Source: Syntrophomonas sp. DTU019 (GTDB lineage Bacteria > Bacillota > Syntrophomonadia > Syntrophomonadales > Syntrophomonadaceae). Taken from it: a DNA stretch of 64,000 bases. A program made the position numbers and the translations under genes. Within the stretch, counting starts at the first letter, position 1. Every line of letters begins with the position of its first letter. Below the pieces are notes generated by a model. The model did no database searches and was not told the origin of the DNA. It worked only from the letters and a program-made list of their open reading frames with translations. The stretch is taken from assembly GCA_913757435.1 (NCBI GenBank), contig CAJYDM010000001.1, forward strand, positions 372,001 through 436,000, given 5' to 3'. Shown here piece by piece: positions 56,228-64,000 of this stretch.

Positions 56228-57326
56228 TTATTGTGCTTTCCTGGAAAGGCAGGCATATATGAAATCGTTGATCTTGCCATCCAGGACCGCCTGAACATTA
56301 CCTTCTTCCAACCCGGTGCGGTGATCCTTGATCAAGCTGAATGGATTCAGTGTATAGGTGCGGATCTGGCTGCCCCAGGCGATCTCTTTGTGCTCCCCTT
56401 TAAGGTTTTCCAGGTTCTCTTCCATCTCTTTCTGCTTCAATTCATAGAGGCGCGCCGTCAATATCTTAGTAGCCGCCAGTCGGTTGGCGTGCTGGGACCG
56501 TTCATTCTGGCACTGCACTACGATCCCGGTGGGAATATGAGTGATGCGCACCGCCGAATCGGTTTTATTGACATGCTGCCCGCCAGCGCCACTGGAACGG
56601 TAGGTATCAATACGCAACTCCTCGGGATTGATTTTAATCTCTACCTCTTCACTTATCTCGGGCAGCACATTGAGGGATGCGAACGAAGTGTGGCGGCGCC
56701 CTGAAGTATCAAACGGCGAAACCCTGATAAGGCGGTGCACCCCCTGCTCGCATTTCAGTTTACCGTAGGCATAATCGCCTTTAACCAGCATAGTGACGCT
56801 TTTCACCCCAGCCTCATCCCCGGGCAGCAGATCCAGGATCTGCACCTGATAACCATTCGCTTCAGCCCAGCGGGTATACATGCGCAAGAGCATCTCCACC
56901 CAGTCCTGGGCTTCGGTGCCCCCGGCGCCAGCATGCAGGGAGACGATGCCATCGCTTTTATCATGCTCTCCAGTGAATAACACCAACAGTTCATACTCTT
57001 GAAAACGCTGCTGCAACTCCAGGAGTTCCCCGCAAACCTCTTGCAACAACTCTTGGTCCTGCTCACTTTCAGCCATTTCCAGCACATCCTGCAAATAGTT
57101 GGCCTCAACAAGCAGGTTCTGGTAACGGTCCACCTCTTCCTGCAAATGCCTGATCTGCCTCATGACCTTATGGGCTGATTGATGATCGTCCCAGAAGCCA
57201 TCACGGGTGGTCTGTTCTTCCAAACTGGCAATCTGCTGGCTCAGATTAGCGATGTCAAAGAGAAGCCCCCATTTCTGTTAAACGCATGATGATTTCCTGA
57301 CAGGTTGACCTGGGATCCTCCAGCAA
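56228..57326 (-). CDS. prfB: Peptide chain release factor 2, with programmed +1 frameshift
   Basis: RF2 reads UAA and UGA stop codons. A short first frame begins at TTG 57326 (GGAGGG seven bases upstream), runs 23 codons and meets TGA at 57257-57255 in CTTTGAC; a +1 shift enters the main frame (56228-57256), giving about 365 residues, the family length. Main-frame landmarks are GFWDD, the anticodon-like SPF (RVSPFDTSGRRHTS) and the GGQ motif SSGAGGQHVNKTDSAV. The frameshift makes synthesis depend on RF2 level. It lies upstream of the transketolase genes. Confidence 0.93.
57254..57269 (-). promoter_or_regulatory. prfB programmed frameshift site
   Basis: On the minus strand the sequence is GGGGGCTTCTCTTTGAC: a Shine-Dalgarno-like G run, then CTT TGA C. 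The gap between the G run and CTT is 5 bases, compared with 3 in E. coli, but CTTTGAC itself is exactly the conserved signal. Confidence 0.85.
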
Positions 57327-57364
57327 TTTCGTTCCCTCCTCCAAGAGTTTGAGCCAATATCTTG

Positions 57365-57391
57365 TAAAACCACCGGTTTCTTATCCGGTGG
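57365..57391 (-). terminator. Terminator between motB and prfB
   Basis: CCACCGG and CCGGTGG form a 7-bp stem (57370-57376 with 57385-57391), extended by flanking pairs, followed on the minus strand by TTTTACAAG. It separates the motor genes from prfB. Confidence 0.7.
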
Positions 57392-57519
57392 CAGCCAATT
57401 TCATTTCGGATTGACTTTAAATTAGCATGTTTTACAGCCTCAATGCAAGCAACGGGAAGGTTTAGGCGTGATAAGAAGTCGGACACATCCCGCATTGGGG
57501 TTTATCCAAAAGTGACCGT

Positions 57520-58356
57520 TCAGTTGGCAGCCTGGAAGGTAGAGTCTTCTTTTATGAGCGGCGGCTCGAAATAATCGTACTTCTTCTTGAGTATGACTAT
57601 GTCCACACGCCGGTTCATTGCCCGATAGGATTCGTTGTCATTGGGCACTAGCGGGCGGTGTTCTCCGTAGCCGATTATGGCCAGGCGCTCCGCGGGGATT
57701 TGGGCTGATTCGCTCAGTACATGGACCACAGTTGCGGAACGCAACACCGACAATTCCCAGTTGGAAGCGAAACGACTGGTGTTTATGGGGAGATTGTCAG
57801 TGTGACCTTCCACGCGTATGTAGTTGGGCAGATTGGTCAATGTCTTGCCAACTTCGGCAATTATTGCCGCAGCATAAGGAGTGAGCTGATCAGATCCGCT
57901 GGGAAAGAGCAGGGCGTCTTTGAAACTGATCACCAGGCCCCGTTCCTGTTCATAGACAATGATATGTTCACTCAACTTGATGGCCTGACTGTTGGTCATG
58001 CCCTGCTGGGCTTCCTGGTCCTTGGCCGCGATGAATTCTGTGACCAGTTTTTTGACCTCTTCCAATTGTCCCTGTTCGAAACCGTCCTGATTCTGAGGCA
58101 TATCCTGCCCCGATAAACCTTCGATCAAAGACGGACCCTGAGTGTCCAAGACTGACATGGCCTGGCCGGTCAATACCACACTCAGGGAATTGGCCACCGC
58201 TGCGTACTTTTGGGCATCGACCTGGCTCATGGTATACATCAGAATGAAGAAGATCATCAAAAGGGTGATCAAGTCGGCGTAAGTGATCAGCCAGCGATCA
58301 CGGCTGCCCTCCTCACCGTGAGCCCCTTTTTTCATTCTGCGACCGCGCCTAGCCAT
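57520..58356 (-). CDS. motB: Flagellar motor protein MotB (OmpA/MotB family)
   Basis: A 278-residue stator subunit. A basic N-terminus leads into one membrane helix containing the proton-channel Asp in the sequence YADLITLLMIFF (about 25-36). The C-terminal OmpA-like peptidoglycan-binding domain is clear (IRVEGHTDNLPIN, LSVLRSATVVHVL, IIGYGEHRPLV). It follows motA by 6 bases. Confidence 0.92.
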   Translation of the reverse strand: MARRGRRMKKGAHGEEGSRDRWLITYADLITLLMIFFILMYTMSQVDAQKYAAVANSLSVVLTGQAMSVLDTQGPSLIEGLSGQDMPQNQDGFEQGQLEEVKKLVTEFIAAKDQEAQQGMTNSQAIKLSEHIIVYEQERGLVISFKDALLFPSGSDQLTPYAAAIIAEVGKTLTNLPNYIRVEGHTDNLPINTSRFASNWELSVLRSATVVHVLSESAQIPAERLAIIGYGEHRPLVPNDNESYRAMNRRVDIVILKKKYDYFEPPLIKEDSTFQAAN

Positions 58357-58362
58357 ATCTGC

Positions 58363-59154
58363 TTACATCCCCATTTCCAGCGACTTCTGCTGTTCGGCGG
58401 CCTTGCGGGTATCCATGGGCAGGAAAGTCATCAATTTTTCTCTGATGACCCGGGGATTCTCCCCGGCCTGAATGGATAAGACCCCTTCCAGGATCAGTTC
58501 CATCAACAATACCTGTTTGTTGGCCTTGGTCTTGCACTTGGTAGCAAATGGTATCCATAACACATTGGCCGAGCCCACGCCATAGAGGGTAGCCAGGAAG
58601 GCTACCGCGATAGCCCCGGCCAGTTCGTCCGGGTCGGCCACATTGCTCAAAACATGTACCAGCCCCATGACGGTACCGATAATGCCCATAGTAGGGGCAA
58701 AGCCCCCCGCAGTCATAAATATATCCGCCCCGAGGTGTTCCTCTTTTTCAAAGGCCTCAATCTCCATTTCCAGCATGTTCCGGGTAAGTTCGGGGTCGGT
58801 GCCGTCGATGACCAACTGCAGTCCGCGGGCCATAAAAGGACTGTCTATATCGGGAAGCTGGCTTTCCAGGCTCAATAAGCCTTCGCGCCGGGCTTTATCG
58901 GCAGTATCAACTAGAGTCTCCAGGACACCCAAGTAATCGATCTTCTTATCGCTGAACACCATGCTGAAAAAATACCCCATCTTTTTCAATTCGTCCATGG
59001 AGTATCCAATCATAGTAGCACCCACAGTGCCGCCTACCACTATCACGAAGGCAGTATGCACCCACAGCATTCCGGCGTGGCCGCCTTCCAGCAGAAAGCC
59101 CCCGATCAGTCCGGCGATTCCGATAAGCAATCCGATGAGTGTCGCTATATCCAT
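58363..59154 (-). CDS. motA: Flagellar motor protein MotA
   Basis: A 263-residue stator subunit with four helices (LIGLLIGIAGLIGGFLLEGG, TAFVIVVGGTVGATMIG, and two later ones around GFAPTMGIIGTVMGLVHVL and AIAVAFLATLYGVGSANVL). The conserved Pro-containing patch GGFAPTMGIIGTV is present. ATG 59154 shares one base with the secA stop, implying coupling. Having motAB directly behind secA is a linkage I do not see in Bacillus. Confidence 0.93.
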   Translation of the reverse strand: MDIATLIGLLIGIAGLIGGFLLEGGHAGMLWVHTAFVIVVGGTVGATMIGYSMDELKKMGYFFSMVFSDKKIDYLGVLETLVDTADKARREGLLSLESQLPDIDSPFMARGLQLVIDGTDPELTRNMLEMEIEAFEKEEHLGADIFMTAGGFAPTMGIIGTVMGLVHVLSNVADPDELAGAIAVAFLATLYGVGSANVLWIPFATKCKTKANKQVLLMELILEGVLSIQAGENPRVIREKLMTFLPMDTRKAAEQQKSLEMGM

Positions 59155-61646
59155 TAATTATTCCCTCTTCCACAGCACTGTTTATACTTTTTGCCGCTGC
59201 CGCAGGGGCACGGTTCATTGCGTCCCACTTTCTTGCTGCGCGCCGGTTGGCGAGTGGTCTCCTCACCGCCGCTGTAGGCCACGGCCCGGTGCTCTTCCGG
59301 CTCTTTGACCACCTTAACTCGCAGCACAAAACGCACCACATCTTCTTTGATGCTGTACACCATGGCCTGAAAGGCCTCATAAGCCTCGAACTTATATTCC
59401 ACCAAGGGATCTTTCTGCCCGTAAGCCCGGAGTGAAATGCCATTACGCAGCTGGTCCATGGCGTCAATGTGGTCCATCCACTTCTGGTCGATAAAGTGTA
59501 AGAGAATGCGCCGCTCCAGCTCCCGCATGGTCTCAGCGCCCAATTCCTCCTCGCGGACTGCATAGAGGCGTTGCACCTCATCCTGCAAGAACTCCGTCAC
59601 TGCTTCCCGAGTCATTCCGGTAAGATTCTCCGCAGTAAAGGCTGGTGCGGGGATGACATTCCGGTCCAGATAGGTCAAGAGTCCATTTAAGTCCCATTCA
59701 TCCGACCATTTAGCCTCGCCGGCAAAGGATTCCACCACCGCCTCGACGACATCATCGATCATGGCAGTCACGGTTTCCTTGAGATCCTCTCCATAGAGCA
59801 CCTTTTTGCGCTCCCCGTAAATGACTTCTCTTTGCTGGTTAATAACATCATCGTATTCCAAGACGTTTTTCCTGATACTAAAGTTGCGGGATTCCACCCT
59901 TTTTTGAGCATTTTCCAGGCCTTTGCTGACCATATTGTGCTCGATCGGCATATCATCATCCATACCCAGGCGGTCCATAATACCCTCAATGGTGGAACCA
60001 CCGAAGAGACGCATCAGATCGTCTTCTAACGAAACATAGAAGCGCGACAATCCCGGGTCTCCCTGGCGTCCGGAACGGCCTCTGAGCTGATTGTCGATAC
60101 GGCGGGCTTCGTGGCGTTCCGTCCCTAATACATAAAGTCCGCCCAGTTCTTTGACCCCTTCTCCTAGCACGATGTCAGTGCCGCGCCCGGCCATGTTGGT
60201 GGCGATGGTCACGGTACCCTTCTGTCCTGCCTGAGCGATGATCTGGGCTTCTTTCTCATGGTGCTTGGCATTTAAGACCTGATGTCGTATTCCCCGTTTG
60301 TTGAGCAGACCGCTTAGAAGCTCGGATTTTTCAATGGAGATGGTACCCACCAGAACCGGTTGTCCGGCTCGATGGCGCTCGGCGATATCTTCGATGACGG
60401 CCTTAAACTTACCGGCCTCGGTGCGGTATATCACATCGGGCTTATCTTCCCTGATCATCTCCATATTGGTGGGGATGGCCAGGACGTCCATGCCATAGAT
60501 CTTGCGGAACTCTTCTTCCTCGGTCTTGGCGGTGCCGGTCATACCAGCCAGTTTTTGGTACATGCGGAAATAGTTTTGAAAGGTGATGGTGGCCAAGGTT
60601 TGGGATTCCTTTTCGATCTTGACCCCTTCCTTAGCCTCAATAGCCTGGTGTAAGCCATCGCTGTAGCGACGTCCGAACATCAACCGCCCGGTGAATTCAT
60701 CCACGATTATCACCTGATCATCTTTGACCACATAATCGCGGTCACGCTTCATCAGGGCGTGGGCTTTGAGGCCTTGATTGATATGATGGGCCAGTTCCAT
60801 GTTGTCAGACAAAATCTCGATGTTAAAGCTCTTCTCCACTTTACGCACCCCATCCTCAGTGAGGGTGACCAGGCGCGCTTTCTCATCCACGATGTAATCC
60901 TCTTCCACCTTGAGACGGGGCACGAATTTAGCGATCTGATAGTAGAGCCCGGTCGGTTTGTCACCTTCACCGGAGATGATCAAGGGGGTGCGAGCTTCGT
61001 CGATAAGAATGGAGTCCACCTCGTCGATGATGGCATAGTGCAGATCCCGCTGCACCATGTTTTCAGCCGCAGCAACCATATTGTCACGCAGATAATCGAA
61101 ACCGAGTTCATTGTTGGTGCCATAGGTAATGTCACATGCATAGGCGGTTTTTCTTTCCATGTAACTGAGGCCATGCACGATCAGGCCTACACTGAGGCCG
61201 CAGTAATTGTAGATCGGAGCCATCCAGTTAGCGTCGCGGCTGGCCAGGTAGTCATTGACAGTGACGATATGCACGCCCTTGCCTTCCAGGGCATTGAGAT
61301 AAGCCGGCAAAGTAGCCACCAGGGTTTTGCCCTCGCCGGTCTTCATCTCCGCTATGCGCCCATCGTGCAAGACCATGCCGCCGATTAGCTGCACGTCGAA
61401 ATGGCGCATGCCCAAGGTGCGCCGGGCCGCTTCCCTTACCAGAGCGAAGGCCTCGGGCAGTATATCCTTGAGGGTCTGGCCGTCTTGCAGGCGTTGTTTG
61501 AATTCCTGGGTCTTGGCGGGGAAGGCTTCCTCAGGTAGGGCTTCCATCTGTGGTTCCAGTTCGCCTATAAGCTGCACCGTCTTGCTGTATTTGCGCACTT
61601 CTTTCTCAGTATCATCCAACAGTTTCTTAAAAAAGTTCTTTAACAT
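59154..61646 (-). CDS. secA: Protein translocase ATPase SecA
   Basis: An 830-residue motor for protein export through SecYEG. Helicase-like motifs are [14 protein letters not shown] (about 103), [16 protein letters not shown] and [15 protein letters not shown]; the family's [16 protein letters not shown] is also present. The C-terminal zinc-binding SEC-C motif ([14 protein letters not shown]) is intact. It precedes motA and follows hpf, the common hpf-secA-prfB order apart from the motor genes inserted between. Confidence 0.97.
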   Translation of the reverse strand: MLKNFFKKLLDDTEKEVRKYSKTVQLIGELEPQMEALPEEAFPAKTQEFKQRLQDGQTLKDILPEAFALVREAARRTLGMRHFDVQLIGGMVLHDGRIAEMKTGEGKTLVATLPAYLNALEGKGVHIVTVNDYLASRDANWMAPIYNYCGLSVGLIVHGLSYMERKTAYACDITYGTNNELGFDYLRDNMVAAAENMVQRDLHYAIIDEVDSILIDEARTPLIISGEGDKPTGLYYQIAKFVPRLKVEEDYIVDEKARLVTLTEDGVRKVEKSFNIEILSDNMELAHHINQGLKAHALMKRDRDYVVKDDQVIIVDEFTGRLMFGRRYSDGLHQAIEAKEGVKIEKESQTLATITFQNYFRMYQKLAGMTGTAKTEEEEFRKIYGMDVLAIPTNMEMIREDKPDVIYRTEAGKFKAVIEDIAERHRAGQPVLVGTISIEKSELLSGLLNKRGIRHQVLNAKHHEKEAQIIAQAGQKGTVTIATNMAGRGTDIVLGEGVKELGGLYVLGTERHEARRIDNQLRGRSGRQGDPGLSRFYVSLEDDLMRLFGGSTIEGIMDRLGMDDDMPIEHNMVSKGLENAQKRVESRNFSIRKNVLEYDDVINQQREVIYGERKKVLYGEDLKETVTAMIDDVVEAVVESFAGEAKWSDEWDLNGLLTYLDRNVIPAPAFTAENLTGMTREAVTEFLQDEVQRLYAVREEELGAETMRELERRILLHFIDQKWMDHIDAMDQLRNGISLRAYGQKDPLVEYKFEAYEAFQAMVYSIKEDVVRFVLRVKVVKEPEEHRAVAYSGGEETTRQPARSKKVGRNEPCPCGSGKKYKQCCGRGNN

Positions 61647-61666
61647 TGGCTCAGTTACCTCACTTC

Positions 61667-61693
61667 AAAAAAAAGGAACCTTTCGGTTCCTTT
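61667..61693 (-). terminator. Terminator between hpf and secA
   Basis: AAAGGAACC and GGTTCCTTT form a 9-bp perfect stem with the tetraloop GAAA, followed on the minus strand by a run of T. It lies about 55 bases past the hpf stop. Confidence 0.9.
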
Positions 61694-61749
61694 TATCACA
61701 AAGGGTTACTCGATGTTTATATAGTAGCATTCCGCCGTTTACGCGGCAA

Positions 61750-62286
61750 CTAGTCAAACCAAGGCTCGATTAAGCCGTAGTTGCAGTCTTTGCGCTTGTA
61801 TACCACGTTGACTTCATCGGTTTTGGAATTAAAGAACACGAAAAAGTTATGTCCCAACAGATTCATCTGCATTATGGCCTCTTCCTCATCCATCGGCTTT
61901 AATGCGAAGCGTTTGGTGCGCACGATTTTGAACTGATCCACCGGAGCGCCGCTTCCGGCCGAATTCCCCAGCATGGCCTTCTTCAATCCGGAAGCACGGT
62001 GGCTCTTATTAAGTTTGGTTTTATATTTATCTAATTGTTTCTCCAGTTTTTCCTCTACTAGATCGATGGAACTATACATGTCCTCACTGGCTTCCTCGCC
62101 CCGCAAAATGATCCCGTTTAACGGTATGGTCACCTCCACCTTGTGACGGTCTCCTTCTACGGACATTGCAACCTGGGCATCACGGCTATCATCAAAATAT
62201 TTCTCCAACTTGGAAAGCCGTTTGGTGGTGTAATCCTTGAGAGCGTCCGTTACTTCGATGTTTTTTCCTCTGATCTCGAACCTCAT
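61750..62286 (-). CDS. hpf: Ribosome hibernation promoting factor, long form
   Basis: A 178-residue long HPF that pairs 70S ribosomes into inactive 100S dimers under stress. The N-terminal S30AE domain (IEVTDALKDYTTKRLSKLEK) and the C-terminal dimerisation domain (VRTKRFALKPMDEEEAIMQM, HNFFVFFNSKTDEVNVVYKR) are both present. AAAGGAG precedes ATG 62286. It is followed by a terminator and then secA. Confidence 0.95.
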   Translation of the reverse strand: MRFEIRGKNIEVTDALKDYTTKRLSKLEKYFDDSRDAQVAMSVEGDRHKVEVTIPLNGIILRGEEASEDMYSSIDLVEEKLEKQLDKYKTKLNKSHRASGLKKAMLGNSAGSGAPVDQFKIVRTKRFALKPMDEEEAIMQMNLLGHNFFVFFNSKTDEVNVVYKRKDCNYGLIEPWFD

Positions 62287-62404
62287 GCAACCACTCCTTT
62301 CCCGTTGTTACATCTATTTTACAATGCGCCTATTATTTTCTCCAGTAGATTGTCTATACTTTAGTAGTATACAAAGCTGGCGCGAATATCCATAAATTAG
62401 AGAA

Positions 62405-62431
62405 AAAATAAACCGGGCACGAAGCCCGGTT
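62405..62431 (-). terminator. Terminator after the zinc-ribbon gene
   Basis: AACCGGGC and GCCCGGTT form an 8-bp perfect stem with a 5-base loop, followed on the minus strand by TATTTTTTC. It lies about 14 bases past the gene's stop. Confidence 0.85.
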
Positions 62432-62444
62432 TTGTCCGTTTATC

Positions 62445-62729
62445 TTATAACGCTGCCTGCTTTTGTTCCTGGAAGCACTGCAAGCAGTACACAGGTCTGT
62501 CTTCAACCGGTCTAAAGGGAACCTGGGTCTCGGTCCCGCATTTAGCACAAATAGCGGTAAACATCTCGCGGGTCTTGCCGCTGCGCGAGTTTCTGCGCTG
62601 TGTTCTGCAGTCTCGGCAACGCTTGGGCTGGTTCTCAAATCCCTTCTCATGGTAGAATTCCTGCTCACCGGAAGTGAAGATAAACTCCTGCCCGCAATCC
62701 TCGCAAATTAAACTTTTGTCCTCGAACAT
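62445..62729 (-). CDS. Small zinc-ribbon protein
   Basis: A 94-residue protein with four CxxC pairs (CEDC about 9-12, CRDC about 38-41, CAKC about 60-63, CLQC about 82-85), so it probably binds two zinc ions. The start CEDCGQEFIFTSGEQEFY is typical of the probable zinc-binding zf-trcl family, found widely in anaerobes. A nucleic-acid role is likely but not shown. It has its own terminator. Confidence 0.82.
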   Translation of the reverse strand: MFEDKSLICEDCGQEFIFTSGEQEFYHEKGFENQPKRCRDCRTQRRNSRSGKTREMFTAICAKCGTETQVPFRPVEDRPVYCLQCFQEQKQAAL

Positions 62730-62834
62730 GTGATAAAATCCCTCACTTTAACTGTTAAATTGGTCCCGGAGGAAAGCATACTGTGTGACCCGGTATACTC
62801 TTCAATCCGTAATGCCTATTATATATGCTGACAT

Positions 62835-62876
62835 AAAAAAAGGCAAGGAAGCTCTGAGTTCCTGGCCTGCAGCCAT
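62835..62876 (-). terminator. Terminator after the flagellar-type genes
   Basis: On the minus strand AGGCCAGGAA pairs with TTCCTTGCCT (9 of 10 positions), followed by seven T. It ends the transcript of the two coiled-coil genes and fliS. Confidence 0.8.
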
Positions 62877-62897
62877 TAATAGGACTTTTTTCGATAT

Positions 62898-63374
62898 TTA
62901 ACCAGGGGTTTCCTTTTTCTGTTGCACAGCCTTCTTATAAGCCTGGCGGGCTTGTTGGTTTCCGACCGGAGCAGCTTTTTTCCCGGTTCCGCTCCCCTCC
63001 CGCAAAGCCATCAATCCCTGGCTCTGACCGTCCATAGTGGTGATGCTGCCCAGCACCTGCCCTAGTTCGGTGATGAGTTGCTCCAAAATCGCCCATTCCC
63101 CATCCGGCAGTACTGGTTTCAGCTGACCCAGGCTGAATTCCTTCAGTCCGTGAGCTTGCAAAAACTCCTTTTGCAGGTGGCGGTTATCCTGCGCCAAGCA
63201 GTCCAGTTTTGCCAGCAACTGGCGGCGTCTATCCAGGATGGAGCCGATCTGGAAATGGTCATAACCGCCCTGAAGAGCCTCTAGCTGAAGCCGGGATTCC
63301 TGTTCCATCTGCTGGTAAATGCCGACCTGTACCCTGAAATTGGCGTTTATTCTCTTTACCAGACTATCGCTCAC
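62898..63374 (-). CDS. Predicted flagellar protein, FlgN/FliT-like (uncertain)
   Basis: A 158-residue, largely helical protein starting with GTG at 63374 (GGGGGGAG upstream). The helices (about 20-45, 55-80, 100-125) and the Lys/Gln-rich tail (QARQAYKKAVQQKKETPG) fit a small export chaperone, but no motif is decisive. It is the last gene of a group behind fliS and another coiled-coil gene, which is the main reason for the flagellar suggestion. Confidence 0.5.
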   Translation of the reverse strand: MSDSLVKRINANFRVQVGIYQQMEQESRLQLEALQGGYDHFQIGSILDRRRQLLAKLDCLAQDNRHLQKEFLQAHGLKEFSLGQLKPVLPDGEWAILEQLITELGQVLGSITTMDGQSQGLMALREGSGTGKKAAPVGNQQARQAYKKAVQQKKETPG

Positions 63375-63403
63375 TATTCTCCCCCCAGGCGTAAGGCAGC
63401 CTG

Positions 63404-63856
63404 CTATTTATAACCGTCAAAGAACTGAGAAGCACTGTACTGACCGGATGCGCCATAAGATTTCAAGGCTTGCAGGTTTTTGCGGGCTTTGCCGGCTTCT
63501 GTGCCCAATAACTGCAAAAGCCTCTCGGCATGGGCACGGCTTTCATCATCACAACTCTGGATAGCTAGTATGCTCTTACGAACTGCGGCCTCTTCCATTT
63601 CGATGGATTCTATCACCTTCACCTCACCACTCTCCAACTTTTCCCGGGATGGTTTCTGTGCCAGTTGCTGGCCCTGGTCGATCTCTTTCATGACTCTCTG
63701 GCGCTGATCGATTAATTCAGTCAGTCTGGTGATAGTGTCGTCAATATTATCAGATCCGGCCTGGCTTAGCAGCTCCGCTTGCTGGCGGGCGGTCTGCTGC
63801 AGTTCGGAAAAGAGCTGTCTGATTGCCTGTTTTTGTGCCAAAAGAGATCTCATCAT
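63404..63856 (-). CDS. Predicted FliT/FlgN-like flagellar chaperone
   Basis: A 150-residue protein that is helical and charged almost throughout (LAQKQAIRQLFSELQQTARQ, LTELIDQRQRVMKEIDQGQQ, HAERLLQLLGTEAGKARKNL) and ends SQFFDGYK, similar in style to FlgN/FliT proteins. It directly follows fliS, where fliT sits in Bacillus. The start ATG 63856 has only a weak binding site (GGG); a second ATG is 3 bases on. Confidence 0.55.
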   Translation of the reverse strand: MMRSLLAQKQAIRQLFSELQQTARQQAELLSQAGSDNIDDTITRLTELIDQRQRVMKEIDQGQQLAQKPSREKLESGEVKVIESIEMEEAAVRKSILAIQSCDDESRAHAERLLQLLGTEAGKARKNLQALKSYGASGQYSASQFFDGYK

Positions 63857-63873
63857 GCTTTAACCCATAATCG

Positions 63874-64000
63874 TCAGCCCATAATATTGAGGAACAGATT
63901 CTGTTCTCGTGCCGCACTGCCAGGTCCAGCCAGGCGCGCAGCCTCCTGCCAGGTCTGGCGCAGCTCGGTAAGAAACGGCAGGATCTTCTCTAAAACCAGC
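63874..64000 (-). CDS. fliS: 3' end of flagellar secretion chaperone FliS (partial)
   Basis: The frame running in from the right edge encodes 41 residues: LVLEKILPFLTELRQTWQEA, then RLAGPGSAAREQNLFLNIMG and a TGA stop at 63876-63874. The 'LRELRDTWKEA' type phrase is characteristic of the FliS C-terminus. FliS keeps flagellin soluble before export. The rest of the gene is outside the window; the following gene lies 17 bases downstream. Confidence 0.65.
   Translation of the reverse strand, partial: LVLEKILPFLTELRQTWQEAARLAGPGSAAREQNLFLNIMG

Noticed and set aside
56228-57326. prfB as a frameshifted pseudogene
   Set aside because: The in-frame TGA lies in the conserved CTTTGAC signal, and the combined product has normal length and intact GGQ and SPF motifs.
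57241-57495. An 84-residue frame upstream of the prfB main frame
   Set aside because: It is in the wrong frame for the frameshift, spans the terminator hairpin, and its sequence resembles no known protein. The prfB first frame starts at 57326 instead.
60759-61388. A 209-residue open frame antisense to secA
   Set aside because: It shadows the SecA ATPase domain and shows no recognisable motif or binding site.

Overview
The window looks like a chromosomal segment of an anaerobic, flagellated, Gram-positive-type Clostridia/Firmicute, possibly Syntrophomonadaceae- or Peptococcaceae-like. This rests on gene order and content: secG-esterase-rnr-smpB-ssrA, cggR-gap-pgk-tpi-gpmI-eno, rapZ-glmR-whiA, uvrBAC, ftsEX-ctpB, and a long-form hpf-secA-prfB block running into flagellar genes. 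SLH surface protein, MotAB and sigma-54 fit the same picture. No species call is made; there is no 16S rRNA here.

Layout. (1) Positions 1 to about 14,950 form an AT-rich accessory region with its complete genes on the + strand. It holds a four-helix membrane protein, a solute-binding protein cut off by an IS21-family element (2094-4546), and a defence-type cluster. The cluster is a 3' remnant of a probable ABC-3C middle component, a DUF2326-type ABC-3C ATPase, a DNA methyltransferase with an SF2 helicase/nuclease partner, and an OLD-type nuclease overlapping a UvrD-like helicase (Gabija-like). It ends exactly at the 3' end of the tmRNA gene, a classic integration site for genomic islands, and direct repeats lie at that edge. 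(2) From 14,960 to the end almost everything is on the minus strand and is conserved core: ssrA, smpB, a metal/cofactor-type ABC importer operon preceded by a riboswitch-like leader, rnr, secG, the glycolytic operon with its regulator CggR, rpoN, whiA, glmR, rapZ, sugar-phosphate genes, uvrC/A/B, cell-division genes (MinJ-like, ctpB, envC-like, ftsX, ftsE), a split transketolase, prfB with its programmed frameshift, motB/motA, secA, hpf, a zinc-ribbon protein and the end of a flagellar cluster (fliT/flgN-like genes and the 3' end of fliS).

How the genes work together. The glycolytic genes are probably one CggR-controlled transcript with a promoter and a palindromic candidate operator in front of cggR. 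ssrA and smpB together form the trans-translation system. The permease, ATPase and lipoprotein form one importer flanked by two surface proteins (Big_5-like and SLH), with a leader carrying a transcription attenuator and resembling the Moco/Tuco RNA. In the island, modification, translocation/restriction, OLD nuclease and SMC-like ATPase genes sit head to tail with good ribosome binding sites; the ABC-3C part appears to have lost its upstream components through the IS21 event.

Most notable observations: the composite defence cluster at the ssrA 3' end; the IS21 junction that ends one gene with the IS's own terminal bases and beheads another; the riboswitch-like leader; and two long inverted-repeat elements abutting the stop codons of a tandem P-loop ATPase gene and a PDZ-less MinJ-like gene. 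Functions are inferred from sequence by eye; no database search was run.
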